The notes under the pieces were generated by a model that worked only from the letters and a program-made list of their open reading frames with translations, had not been told where the DNA came from and did not search any database. Positions 30,335-39,642 of a DNA stretch of 64,000 nt are shown here, one piece after another. The stretch comes from Comamonas sp. 26 (GTDB lineage: Bacteria; Pseudomonadota; Gammaproteobacteria; Burkholderiales; Burkholderiaceae_C), in NCBI RefSeq assembly GCF_002754475.1, contig NZ_PEFL01000001.1:930001-994000 (forward strand), written 5' to 3'. A program made the translations under genes and the position numbers. Each line of letters begins with the position of its first letter. The stretch's first letter is position 1.

Positions 30335-31285
30335 ATGCCGCCCATGAATGAATCAATGATTGCTGAACAGTCGACTTCTCTGAACGCGGGCAAGCCTGCC
30401 CTGGATTTCTCTGCCTGGATGCAGGAGCGACTGGCTCGCACCGAGTACGCGCTGTCGCGCTGGGTGGGCATCAACACGCCTGCTGGTCTGGGTGAAGCCA
30501 TGCGTTACGCCGTGCTCGATGGCGGCAAGCGCCTGCGGCCCTTGCTGGTCTGGGCGGCTGCAGAAGCCGTGGGCGGGCAAGCGGCTGCCATGCTGCGCGC
30601 CGGTTGCGCGGTGGAGCTGATCCACGCTTACTCGCTGGTGCACGACGACATGCCCTGCATGGACAACGACATCATGCGCCGCGGCAAGCCCACTGTGCAT
30701 GTGCAGTTTGGCGAAGCCTCGGCCCTGCTCGCCGGTGATGCGCTGCAGGCGCTGGCCTTCGAGCTGCTGCTGCCTGAGGATGAAGGCATTCCATGCTCCA
30801 TGCAGGCCAAGCTTTGCCGCTTGCTGGGCGCTGCCGCAGGCGGTCAGGGCATGGCAGGCGGTCAGGCCATTGATCTGGCCAGCGTGGGCAAACAGCTTGA
30901 TGAAGCACAGCTGCGCGAAATGCACCGTCTCAAGACCGGCGCTCTGCTTCTGGGTAGCGTGCTCATGGGCGCTGCCTGCAATGAAAAAACGGATGATGCG
31001 GCTCTGGCTGCGCTGACGGACTACGGCCAGGCGCTGGGCGTAGCCTTCCAGGTCGTTGATGACATTCTGGATGTGGTCGCAGATTCGGCCACGCTGGGCA
31101 AGACGGCGGGCAAGGATGCCGCCAATGACAAGCCTACCTATGTGTCCCTGCTGGGGCTGGATACTGCACGTGCGCATGCTGAAGAGCTGCGCCTGCAGGC
31201 CCATGCCGCACTGGCCCGCAGCGGTCTGGCAGATACACAGGCGCTGGCGGCACTGGCTGATATGGTGGTGCAGCGCACACACTAA
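30335..31285 (+). CDS. ispA: Farnesyl diphosphate (polyprenyl) synthase
   Basis: A 316-residue trans-prenyltransferase that condenses IPP with DMAPP and GPP to farnesyl diphosphate. The first Asp-rich motif is DDMPCMDND, the second DDILD, with KRLRPLL and the chain-length-determining region before the first motif. In-frame ATGs at 30335, 30344 and 30356 and a GTG at 30293 are all possible; none has a strong RBS, so the first 20 residues are uncertain. It follows xseB by less than 50 bp. Confidence 0.95.
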   Translation: MPPMNESMIAEQSTSLNAGKPALDFSAWMQERLARTEYALSRWVGINTPAGLGEAMRYAVLDGGKRLRPLLVWAAAEAVGGQAAAMLRAGCAVELIHAYSLVHDDMPCMDNDIMRRGKPTVHVQFGEASALLAGDALQALAFELLLPEDEGIPCSMQAKLCRLLGAAAGGQGMAGGQAIDLASVGKQLDEAQLREMHRLKTGALLLGSVLMGAACNEKTDDAALAALTDYGQALGVAFQVVDDILDVVADSATLGKTAGKDAANDKPTYVSLLGLDTARAHAEELRLQAHAALARSGLADTQALAALADMVVQRTH

Positions 31286-31304
31286 AAATCAAGAATAAAA
31301 AAGC

Positions 31305-31347
31305 CCTGTAATCCAGTATTGGCAAGCGCTAGCAGCTATTAAAAATA
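31305..31347 (+). repeat. Family A repeat (copy 6, half-degenerate)
   Basis: AAGCGCTAGCAGCTATTAAA is well conserved, while the left arm (CCCTGTAATCCAGTATTGGC) has drifted. It lies between ispA and dxs within the operon and covers the dxs ribosome-binding region. Confidence 0.65.
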
Positions 31348-31353
31348 TAGATC

Positions 31354-33219
31354 ATGTCCACGAACACATACCCTTTGCTGCAGAGCATCAATGATCCCGC
31401 AGAGATGCGCCGCCTGCCGCGTGCGCAGCTCAAGACGCTGGCCGCCGAGCTGCGCGGCTATGTGCTCGACAGTGTCTCCAAGACAGGCGGACACCTCAGC
31501 TCCAATCTGGGCACAGTGGAGCTGACGGTGGCGCTGCATGCGGTGTTCAACACGCCGTATGACCGCGTCGTCTGGGATGTGGGTCACCAGACCTATCCGC
31601 ACAAAATTCTGACTGGCCGCCGCGATCGCATGTCCACGCTGCGCCAGATGGGCGGGCTGTCAGGCTTTCCTCAGCGCACCGAGAGCGAATACGACACCTT
31701 TGGCACGGCGCACTCGTCCACCAGCATCTCTGCCGCTTTAGGCATGGCCATGGCTGCCAAGCAAAAGGGCGAAGACCGCCGTGCCATTGCCGTGATTGGC
31801 GACGGTGCGATGACGGCCGGCATGGCCTTTGAGGCGCTGAACAACGGCGGCGTGACGGATGCCAATCTGCTGGTCATCCTCAATGACAACGATATGAGCA
31901 TCAGCCCGCCCGTGGGTGCGCTGAACCGCTATCTGGCCCAGCTGATGAGCGGCCAGTTCTACGCCAAGGCCCGTGATGTGGGCAAGAGCGTTCTCAAACA
32001 GGTGCCTCCCCTGCTGGAACTGGCCAAGCGCCTTGAGCAGCAGGCCAAGGGCATGGTCGTTCCTGCCACCATGTTTGAGCAGTTCGGCTTCAACTACATC
32101 GGCCCGATTGATGGTCACGATCTGGATTCGCTGATTCCTACGCTGGAAAACATCAAAGGCCTGAAAGGCCCGCAGTTCCTGCACGTGGTCACCAAAAAAG
32201 GCCAGGGCTACAAGATGGCCGAGGCTGACCCGATTGCTTATCACGGTCCTGGCAAGTTCGACCCGGCGGTTGGCTTAGTCAAGTCCGCTACACCGGCCAA
32301 GCAGACCTTTACGCAAATCTTTGGCTCCTGGTTGTGCGATATGGCGGCCAAGGATCAGCGCTTGGTGGGCATCACGCCAGCCATGCGCGAAGGCTCGGGC
32401 ATGGTGGAGTTTCACAAGCGCTTCCCCGGTCGCTACTACGACGTGGGTATTGCCGAGCAGCACGCAGTCACCTTTGCGGGTGGCATGGCCTGCGAAGGGC
32501 TCAAGCCCGTGGTCGCCATCTATTCAACCTTTTTGCAACGTGGCTACGACCAGCTGATTCACGACGTGGCCCTGCAAAACCTACCTGTGGTGTTTGCGCT
32601 GGACCGTGCAGGTCTGGTGGGCGCTGATGGCGCTACGCACGCCGGTGCATACGATGTGGCCTTTGTGCGCTGCATTCCGAATATGAGCATGGCTTGCCCG
32701 GCCGACGAGCGCGAAACGCGCCAGTTGCTGAGCACGGCTTACGAGCAAAATCACCCCGTCTGCGTGCGCTACCCGCGCGGCGCCGGTGTGGGTGTGGCTC
32801 CGCTGGAAAGTCTGGAGGCTTTGCCCTTCGGCAAGGGCGAAATGCGCCGCGAATCGGCCTCTAAAAAGGTGGCGATTCTGGCCTTCGGTCCGCTGCTCTA
32901 CCCCGCACTGCAAGCCGCCGAGGCGCTGGACGCCAGCGTGGCCAATATGCGCTGGGCCAAGCCGCTGGATGAAGCGCTGCTGCTCAAACTGGCTGCCGAG
33001 CATGATTTGATCGTGACGCTGGAAGACAGTTGCATCATGGGTGGTGCTGGCACGGCGGTGATGGAAGCTTTGGCTGCCCACGGCGTGACCAAGAGCGTGC
33101 TGCAACTGGGCCTGCCCGATCAGTTCATCGAGCATGGCGACCCCGTCAAGCTGCTGGCGCTGCAAGGGCTGGATGCTGAAGGTATTGAAGCCTCGATTCG
33201 CAAACGTCTTGCTGCCTGA
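31354..33219 (+). CDS. dxs: 1-Deoxy-D-xylulose-5-phosphate synthase
   Basis: A 621-residue thiamine-diphosphate enzyme making DXP from pyruvate and glyceraldehyde-3-phosphate, the first step of the MEP pathway that supplies the IspA substrates. Visible are [18 protein letters not shown], the ThDP motif starting [16 protein letters not shown] (ending in NDND), and [16 protein letters not shown] with the catalytic Glu. The C-terminal [15 protein letters not shown] is also present. ATG 31354 gives the standard length. Last gene of the operon, followed by a terminator. Confidence 0.97.
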   Translation: MSTNTYPLLQSINDPAEMRRLPRAQLKTLAAELRGYVLDSVSKTGGHLSSNLGTVELTVALHAVFNTPYDRVVWDVGHQTYPHKILTGRRDRMSTLRQMGGLSGFPQRTESEYDTFGTAHSSTSISAALGMAMAAKQKGEDRRAIAVIGDGAMTAGMAFEALNNGGVTDANLLVILNDNDMSISPPVGALNRYLAQLMSGQFYAKARDVGKSVLKQVPPLLELAKRLEQQAKGMVVPATMFEQFGFNYIGPIDGHDLDSLIPTLENIKGLKGPQFLHVVTKKGQGYKMAEADPIAYHGPGKFDPAVGLVKSATPAKQTFTQIFGSWLCDMAAKDQRLVGITPAMREGSGMVEFHKRFPGRYYDVGIAEQHAVTFAGGMACEGLKPVVAIYSTFLQRGYDQLIHDVALQNLPVVFALDRAGLVGADGATHAGAYDVAFVRCIPNMSMACPADERETRQLLSTAYEQNHPVCVRYPRGAGVGVAPLESLEALPFGKGEMRRESASKKVAILAFGPLLYPALQAAEALDASVANMRWAKPLDEALLLKLAAEHDLIVTLEDSCIMGGAGTAVMEALAAHGVTKSVLQLGLPDQFIEHGDPVKLLALQGLDAEGIEASIRKRLAA

Positions 33220-33236
33220 GTTGCATGGCAAAAATG

Positions 33237-33262
33237 AGGCCCTTCATTGAAGGGCCTTTTTT
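33237..33262 (+). terminator. Terminator of xseB-ispA-dxs
   Basis: AGGCCCTTCA-TTGAAGGGCC hairpin followed by TTTTTT, 17 bp after the dxs stop. Confidence 0.92.
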
Positions 33263-33413
33263 CTTTGCGAGATCTTGGTGACATGGCAAAGAAAACTGAC
33301 GGCAGACCTTAATCTCCACACAGTCGGCATCTGCGTTTCTAGAATGGCTGGGGCTTGGGCTCAGCCTGATATAACGGTTGAGTCACTGACAAACTTATTG
33401 CGGAGAAATATTC

Positions 33414-34496
33414 ATGGATCGTCGCTCACTCGTCAAACATGTGGGCATGGCTGGCGTGCTGGCTGCGGGTGTCGCACCTGCAGTTCGCGCCCAGGAGGTG
33501 CTGCGCTGGCGCCTTGTGACGAGCTTCCCCAAAGCACTGGATGCCATCTCTGGCGCTGCAGAGAAATTTGCCCAGACGCTGCGCGTCATGTCTGCAGGCC
33601 AGATCGAAGTCAGCATTCACGCCGCAGGCGAACTGATGCCCGCGTTTGGTGTGATGGAAGGCGTGCAAAGCGGTACTGTAGAGATGGCGCTGACGGCTCC
33701 GTACTACTTCACAGACAAGGACTACTGCTTCGCCCTGGGCTGCGCCGTTCCTTTTGGTCTGACGGCCCGGCAGATGGACGCCTGGATGGAGTATGGCGGT
33801 GGGCGCAAGCTCATGGATGACTTCTACGCCCAGTACAACATCAAGAGCCTGAGCGCGGGCAACACCGGCACGCAGATGGGCGGCTGGTACCGCAAAGAAA
33901 TCAAGAGCGTGCAAGACTTGCGTGGTCTGCGCATGCGCGCAGGCGGTGGCCTGCTGGGCGATGCGCTGCAAAAGCTGGGTGTGCAGGCCGTCAATATGCC
34001 GATTGGTGATGCGCAGCAGGCGCTCGAAAAAGGCAGGCTCGATGCGGTGGAGTTTGTCGGCCCCTACGACGACCAGAAACTGGGCTTTGGCAAGATTGCG
34101 CCTTACTACTACTACCCCGGCTGGTGGGAGGGTGGGGCTGAGCTGGCCTATTTCATTAACACCAAGGCCTTTGCCGCGCTGGCACCTGAGCACCGGGCCA
34201 TGGTGGAAGCCGCAGCTGCGCTGGCGGCCAAGGATTTGACGGCCAAATATCTGGCGCTAAACCCCGCCGCATTGAAGAAGCTGCTGAGTGAAAGAGTGCA
34301 ATTGCGCGCCTTCCCGCGCGAGTTGATGGATGCGGGCTTTAAGGCGGTGATGGCGACCATGGCCGAGCATGAAGCCAAGTCGGCCATGTTCAAGAAAATT
34401 CACCGCAGCATGCGCGGGTTTCAGCATGACCAACTGCTGTGGGACCGGTTCTCGGAATTTCGCTATGCCAGTTATATGAGTGCTGTCCGGCTGTAA
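33414..34496 (+). CDS. TRAP transporter substrate-binding protein DctP (paralog 1)
   Basis: A 360-residue periplasmic protein with a twin-arginine-type leader (MDRRSLVKHVGMAG, cut after VRA). The DctP fold is shown by WRLVTSFPKALD, AGELMPAFGVMEG, GGWYRKEIKSVQDLRGLRMR and DAVEFVGPYDDQKLGF; the conserved Arg of the RMRAGGG segment normally binds the ligand carboxylate. The ligand is probably a carboxylic acid but not identifiable. The paralog at 34680 is collinear in sequence, so this is a tandem duplication. GGAG lies 9 bases before the ATG. Confidence 0.93.
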   Translation: MDRRSLVKHVGMAGVLAAGVAPAVRAQEVLRWRLVTSFPKALDAISGAAEKFAQTLRVMSAGQIEVSIHAAGELMPAFGVMEGVQSGTVEMALTAPYYFTDKDYCFALGCAVPFGLTARQMDAWMEYGGGRKLMDDFYAQYNIKSLSAGNTGTQMGGWYRKEIKSVQDLRGLRMRAGGGLLGDALQKLGVQAVNMPIGDAQQALEKGRLDAVEFVGPYDDQKLGFGKIAPYYYYPGWWEGGAELAYFINTKAFAALAPEHRAMVEAAAALAAKDLTAKYLALNPAALKKLLSERVQLRAFPRELMDAGFKAVMATMAEHEAKSAMFKKIHRSMRGFQHDQLLWDRFSEFRYASYMSAVRL

Positions 34497-34679
34497 GCGC
34501 TTGCTCTTGAGTGATTGAGATTGATGAAAATCACTAGGTAGAACTTCTTAAATGAACGGTCACTTTTTAGTGAGCACTCCGCGTTGGGCTCGTGTACATT
34601 TTGTGCCTGTTACATGAGTGAAGCTGGCTTAGATCCGTCATCTGTGCCAGCCCAATAACTTCCTCAAGGAGACTAAAAA

Positions 34680-35762
34680 GTGGATCGTCGTTCTATTCTG
34701 AAAAATGCGGGTATCGCTGGCGTGCTGGCTGCTGGTGCAGCTCCCGCTGTTCACGCTCAGGCCGCAGTGCGCTGGCGTCTGGCTTCCAGCTTCCCCAAGT
34801 CGCTGGACACCATCTTTGGCAGCGCCGAAAAGCTGTCGCAAGTGGTCAAGGCCATGTCGGGCGGCAAGTTTGAAATCTCGGTGCACCCCGCTGGCGAGCT
34901 GATGCCTGCTTTTGGCGTGGTGGATGCACTGCAGGGCGACACCATCGACATGGCACAGACGGCGGCCTACTACTTCACCGGCAAAGACCCCATCTTCGCC
35001 TTCAGCTGCGCAGTGCCGTTTGGCCTGACCGCGCTGCAGATGAATGGTTGGAAGGACCATGGCAATGGCCGCAAGCTGCTGGATGCTTTCTTCGCCAAGT
35101 ACAACTTCAAGACCGCATCCGCCGGCAACACCACCACCCAGATGGGCGGCTGGTACCGCAAGGAAATCAAGACCGTGGAAGATCTCAAGGGTCTGAAGAT
35201 GCGTCTGGGCGGCGGTGTGTTCGGCGAGGCCATGGCCAAGCTGGGCGTGGTGGCGCAAAACATGCCTGCTGGCGATGTCTACCAGGCGCTGGAAAAGGGC
35301 ACTCTGGATGCTGTGGAATTCGTCGGTCCTTACGACGACGAAAAGCTGGGCTTCAACAAGGTTGCGCCTTACTACTACTATCCCGGCTGGTGGGAAGGCT
35401 CTGCCGAGCTGGAGTTCTTCATCAACATCAAGAAGTACAACGCTCTGTCGCCTGAGAACAAGGCCATTCTGGATGCCGCGACTCGCGTGGCCGCCATGGA
35501 CATGACCTCCAAGTACCAGGTGCTGAACCCCCAGGCCATCAAGCGCCTGGTGGCCAACAAGACGCAGCTGAAGATGTTCCCCAAGCCGTTGATGGACGCT
35601 GGCTTCAAGGCCTCCATGGAAGTGTTTGCCGAGCACGAAGCCAAGTCGCCCGAGTTCAAGAAAATTCACCAGGACATGCGCGCTTTCCAGCGCGATCAGA
35701 TCCTGTGGAACCGCTTCTCGGAGTACCCCTTCAACCAGTACATGGCTACCGCCAAGATCTGA
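34680..35762 (+). CDS. TRAP transporter substrate-binding protein DctP (paralog 2)
   Basis: A 360-residue paralog, identical in length to the upstream one. It starts with GTG at 34680 behind a strong AAGGAG. The leader is MDRRSILKNAGIAGVL, cut after VHA. Corresponding motifs are WRLASSFPKSLDTIFG, GGWYRKEIKTVEDLKGLKMR and DAVEFVGPYDDEKLGF. Differences cluster in the mid-domain, suggesting different ligand preference. It is convergent with the dctQ-dctM operon, which probably supplies the permease. A terminator follows at 35800-35830. Confidence 0.93.
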   Translation: MDRRSILKNAGIAGVLAAGAAPAVHAQAAVRWRLASSFPKSLDTIFGSAEKLSQVVKAMSGGKFEISVHPAGELMPAFGVVDALQGDTIDMAQTAAYYFTGKDPIFAFSCAVPFGLTALQMNGWKDHGNGRKLLDAFFAKYNFKTASAGNTTTQMGGWYRKEIKTVEDLKGLKMRLGGGVFGEAMAKLGVVAQNMPAGDVYQALEKGTLDAVEFVGPYDDEKLGFNKVAPYYYYPGWWEGSAELEFFINIKKYNALSPENKAILDAATRVAAMDMTSKYQVLNPQAIKRLVANKTQLKMFPKPLMDAGFKASMEVFAEHEAKSPEFKKIHQDMRAFQRDQILWNRFSEYPFNQYMATAKI

Positions 35763-35799
35763 TGCTTTTCAAGGTGCAGCTAGGCTGCACCGCAAACGC

Positions 35800-35830
35800 A
35801 AAAGCCGCAAGAATCTCTTGCGGCTTTTTT
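35800..35830 (+). terminator. Terminator after DctP paralog 2
   Basis: AAAAGCCGCAAGA-ATC-TCTTGCGGCTTTTTT hairpin with T-run. Confidence 0.92.
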
Positions 35831-35949
35831 ATTTTGGGAGCGTCCAGCGCTTGCCATTCATGGGTTTCAGCTTCTTATGACCTTGAAGGCAATGCTTAGC
35901 AAACGCTGACGGCTATTGTTTTATATGCGCAGCAGGGTGGGCAGGCATG

Positions 35950-35980
35950 AAAAAGCCCCGGCTCTTGCGAGGCGGGGCTT
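35950..35980 (-). terminator. Terminator of the dctQM operon
   Basis: AAGCCCCG and CGGGGCTT stem around GCTCTTGCGAGG-type loop, with a T-run on the minus strand about 48 bp after the dctM stop. Confidence 0.85.
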
Positions 35981-36027
35981 GCCTGGAAGCTGGCAGTTTC
36001 TGGCTGCCAGCTCTGACTTTCTGCTGC

Positions 36028-37871
36028 TTACTTGGCAGCAGGTGTAGGCGTCAGCGAATCCTGCAGAGCTTTGGCTGGGTCGTCCGAGCCGTAACCGGTG
36101 TCAGCGCTCGGGGCCTCTGGCGCTGGCTGGCTGCCGTCTTTGGGCGCGTCGGGAGAGGCTGAGCCTTCTTCGCCACCTTCAGGTGCGCCAAACGGGTTGT
36201 CTGCACCGTAGCCGCCGCCAGCGTCGTTCAACTGCTCCTGCAGCTGGTCGCCGACTTTCTGCATGTCGACGACGACCGGTTTATCGAGCGCGCCCGTCAC
36301 GATGCCTGGGAAGGCGATCAGCGTGCCCACCATCACCAGCTGGATCAGCACAAAGGGAATGGCTCCCTTGTAGATCTGCATGGTGGTCACGGGCTCGATG
36401 ACCTTGTGCGTGACCTTGTCCACATACTGCTTATCGGGTGCAACGGAGCGTAGGAAGAACAGTGCAAAGCCGAATGGCGGGTGCATGAAGGAGGTCTGCA
36501 TATTGACCGCAAGCAGCACGCCGAACCAGATCAGATCAATGCCCATCTTCTCGGCCACGGGGCCCAGCAGCGGCACCACGATGAACGACAGCTCAAAGTA
36601 GTCCAGGAAGAAGGCCAGGAAAAAGATCATGACGTTGACCACGATCAGGAAGCCTACCTGGCCGCCGGGCAGACCGGTGAGCAGGTGCTCAACCCACTTG
36701 GGGCCGTCAGCCGCCTGGAAGACCAGACTGAAGGTGGTGGCGCCAATCATGATGAACATCACAAAGCTGGCCAGCTTGGTGGTGGATGCCAGAGCCTGCG
36801 TGAGCAGAGTCATGTTCAGACGGCCGCGTGCAAAGCCCATGATGAGCGCAGCCATCGCGCCCATGGCGCCGCCTTCGGTAGGTGTCGCAATGCCCAGGAA
36901 GATGGTGCCCAGCACCAGGAAGATCAACAGCAGGGGGGGATCAGCACAAAGGTCACGCGCTCGGCCAGCTTGGACAGCAGGCCCAGCTTGAACACGCGGT
37001 TCAGCGAAGCGATCACAAAGGCCATGAAGGTGCCGCCGCACATGGCGGAGACAATCTTTTCGTCTGTGGCAACGTCCAGCACTTCCTTGCCCTGCCACCA
37101 GGTGTGCAGGTCAGCCATGTGGTTGGCCAGGAAGATGGCGACGATGGTGGACAGACCCAGCACCACGACCAGCGAGGTGTAGCCGCCGTTGCCATTGGCT
37201 TCGCGGTAGATACGGGCTTCAGGCGGCAGTGCGGGAACCAGCTTGGGCTTGAACACGGCCAGGAACATGACCCACAGCACATACAGACCCATCAGCATGA
37301 AGCCGGGGATGAAGGCGCCCTTGTACATATCGCCCACGCTCTTGCCCAGCTGGTCGGCCATCAGAATCAGCACCAGCGATGGTGGAATGATCTGGGCCAG
37401 CGTGCCGGATGCGGCAATCACGCCCGCAGACAAGGGGCGGTCGTAGCCGTAGCGCAGCATGATGGGCAGCGAGATCAGGCCCATGGAGATCACCGAAGCG
37501 GCAACCACACCGGTGGTGGCTGCCAGCAGCGCGCCCACAAAGATCACGGCCAGAGCCAGGCCGCCGCGGATGGGGCCAAAGACCTGACCGACGGTGTCCA
37601 GCAAATCCTCTGCCATGCCCGAGCGCTCAAGAATCAGGCCCATCAAGGTAAAGAAGGGGACGGCCAGCAAGGTGTCGTTGGCCATGATGCCGATCAGGCG
37701 CTGGGGCAGCCAGGCCATGACGGACGAGGGGAAGACGCCCAGCTCGATGCCCAGAAAGCCGAAGGCCAGGCCCGCAGCACCCAGACTGAATGCCACGGGG
37801 AAGCCCAGCAGCAAGAAACAGATCAGCCCCGCAAACATGATGGGGGCGTAGTTGGTAGCGATAAATTCCAT
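36028..37871 (-). pseudogene. TRAP transporter large permease DctM, frameshifted
   Basis: Two overlapping minus-strand frames together encode one DctM protein of about 614 residues. The first frame (37871-36924) gives about 315 residues from MEFIATNYAPIMFAGL to VTFVLIPP. The second continues LLLIFLVLGTIFLGIATPTEGGAMG to the stop at 36028. The break is in a run of seven G (36933-36939, + strand); eight would restore the frame. DctM normally has 11-14 membrane helices and drives Na+-coupled uptake. The C-terminal 75 residues are a Pro/Ser/Gly/Asp-rich tail not typical of DctM. It may be a real mutation, a phase-variable tract or a sequencing error. Confidence 0.85.
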
Positions 37872-37890
37872 TGATGTCTCCCGCTACTTC

Positions 37891-38511
37891 TTATGCCTTG
37901 GCCTGAGCGGTCAGCGCCTCAGCCTGCTTGCGATCGGCTTCGGCACGCAGTGCTTCGGCCAGCTCTTCTTCGGCGCTCTTGTCCTGCAGCTTGCCCATGG
38001 GGTCGGGGCCATTGCCAGTCAAAAATGCGATGCGCTTGATCAGCTCAGACCAGCCCTGCAGCATCAGCAAGGTGATGCCCACGGGGATGGCTGCCCATAC
38101 CGGCCAGCGAATCAGGCCACCTGGGTTGCCCGACACTTCGCCCGACTGGCACATCTGAATCGCCACGGGCGTGCTCAGCCAGAGGATGGTGATGCACAGC
38201 GGCGTCAGGAACAGTGCGAAGCCGATGATGTCGATCCAGACCTGCGTTTTCTTGGACAGGCGGGAGTTGATGACGTCGATACGCACATGCTCGCGGTGCA
38301 GCAGGGTGTAGCCGGCGGCAATCAGAAAGGACCAGGCAAACAGGTACCACTGCACTTCCAGGAAGGCGTTGGAGCTGGTGTCAAAGACCTTGCGAACGAT
38401 GGCGTTGGCGGCGCTGATGAAGGTGGCGGCAAATATCAGCCAGATGGAATATTTGCCGACAAAGGCATTGAGCCTGTCTATGCCCTTTGACAGGGCGAGT
38501 AAAGCCTGCAT
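37891..38511 (-). CDS. TRAP transporter small permease DctQ
   Basis: A 206-residue inner-membrane protein with four membrane segments and the DctQ pattern (WYLFAWSFLIAAGYTLLHREHVRIDVI). It scaffolds the DctM permease. A charged helical tail of about 40 residues (SAEEELAEALRAEADRKQAEAL) follows. It begins the dctQ-dctM operon, 19 bp before dctM. The operon faces the two DctP genes. Confidence 0.93.
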   Translation of the reverse strand: MQALLALSKGIDRLNAFVGKYSIWLIFAATFISAANAIVRKVFDTSSNAFLEVQWYLFAWSFLIAAGYTLLHREHVRIDVINSRLSKKTQVWIDIIGFALFLTPLCITILWLSTPVAIQMCQSGEVSGNPGGLIRWPVWAAIPVGITLLMLQGWSELIKRIAFLTGNGPDPMGKLQDKSAEEELAEALRAEADRKQAEALTAQAKA

Positions 38512-38934
38512 GGTGTCTCCAAAAAGTAGGCTGTGTTGCGTCGCGCGGTTTGGAGCTGGTAAGCCTCAAGGGGCGATCTATGTGTTCTAACCAAGGAAGA
38601 GATTCTACGGACGGCGGTATCAAGTTTTTTACAAATATCGTCCTGAATGTGGTGGCTGAGCGTCAGCGATTGCCTACTACTGGTTTGATAGCTGGTGATG
38701 CAATCCAATCAAGCACTAGAGCCTTGTTTTATTTGAATATTTGACAGGTTTCCTGAGTCTGTGAATCAGTGTGCGCCTGCTGTCATTCAGGGGCTTTGCG
38801 GGTAAGGGGTTAGGGGAAATCAGTAGAGGGCTTGAGCTGCGTCAGCTTGAGGTGCGGTACTGATTTTTTTCGACAGCCTTGAGGGCTGCGCGATTTTGCG
38901 AACAAGAGTCCAGCATCAACATGTGAGCCAACAA
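38512..38934. other. Intergenic region upstream of dctQM
   Basis: Over 400 bp without a supported gene. It should hold the dctQM promoter near 38512-38640. A degraded family A copy (TTTGATAGCTGGTGATGCAA, then TCAAGCACTAGAGCCT) lies at about 38684-38735. Short ORFs here lack RBS and family features. Confidence 0.5.
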
Positions 38935-38966
38935 AAAAGGCCTCTGCCGTACGGGCAGAGGCCTTT
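38935..38966 (-). terminator. Terminator after the NTF2-like gene
   Basis: AAAGGCCTCTGCC-GTAC-GGGCAGAGGCCTTTG hairpin, reading into T's on the minus strand 34 bp after the stop. Confidence 0.9.
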
Positions 38967-38999
38967 GTTTCAAAGCCGTTTCGGCTTGCTGTTGCCCAA

Positions 39000-39383
39000 T
39001 TACTGGGGCTGAGCGTGGAAAGCCTTGTTGGCAATCTTCCAGCCTTGCTCGGTCTTGAGCAGCAGGAAGTAGTCGGTGAAAGTCACGGCACCGTGATAGA
39101 GGGTGACCTTGGCCATGGCGGCGGTGCCCACGATGTCCAGCGATTCGATCACGCGGCGGCGCTTGGCTTCGTCAGCGGCGGGCGTGTTCTTGAAACGCTG
39201 GCAGTAGAAGTCCACATCCCAGGATGTCAGCGGGCCTTCGCGCACCGACTCCAGGCGGGCCGTGGGCATGAAGGCAGCGCGCATATGCTCGGCGTTGTCT
39301 TCGGCGTGGCCGCGCATGTACAGCTCCAGGGGAGCGCGCACAGCGGCTTCTTCGGGGTGGTTGGTCAGGCGTTCGGTGCTCAT
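39000..39383 (-). CDS. NTF2-like (SnoaL/DUF4440-type) protein
   Basis: A 127-residue single-domain protein. The start ATG 39383 follows AAGGAGAAA; the longer frame from 39455 is not needed. The pattern fits a cone-shaped NTF2-like fold: an N-terminal helix pair (EAAVRAPLELYMRGHAEDNAEHMRAAF), then RLESVREG, MAKVTLYHGAVTFTDYFLLLKTEQGWKIANKAFH. Members are small enzymes or ligand-binding proteins; the catalytic residues are not obvious. It is a single-gene unit. Confidence 0.85.
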   Translation of the reverse strand: MSTERLTNHPEEAAVRAPLELYMRGHAEDNAEHMRAAFMPTARLESVREGPLTSWDVDFYCQRFKNTPAADEAKRRRVIESLDIVGTAAMAKVTLYHGAVTFTDYFLLLKTEQGWKIANKAFHAQPQ

Positions 39384-39642
39384 ATCGGTTTCTCCTTGGA
39401 GCGAGATTCGTGGCTGCCCTAGTGCGGGCGCACCCGTGGCAGTGTCAGCAGTCAAGCATGAGGCCTGAAATCCAGGGTATTGGTTTGATGAAAGTCAGCA
39501 CTGTTTTTTGCGGGGTGACACAGGTAAACCCAAGGTAAAGCGGGGGTAAATGCAGGCAAAGCCGGCGCTGCCTGACCGAAGGTTGAATTGCAAATAGATA
39601 CCATTGGTGGCAATTCAGGCTCGAACTTCCTGCGCTCACACC

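Noticed and set aside
36028-37098. Independent 356-residue gene downstream of dctM
   Set aside because: Its first 35 or so residues are out-of-frame dctM, and the remainder continues dctM exactly after the G7 run.
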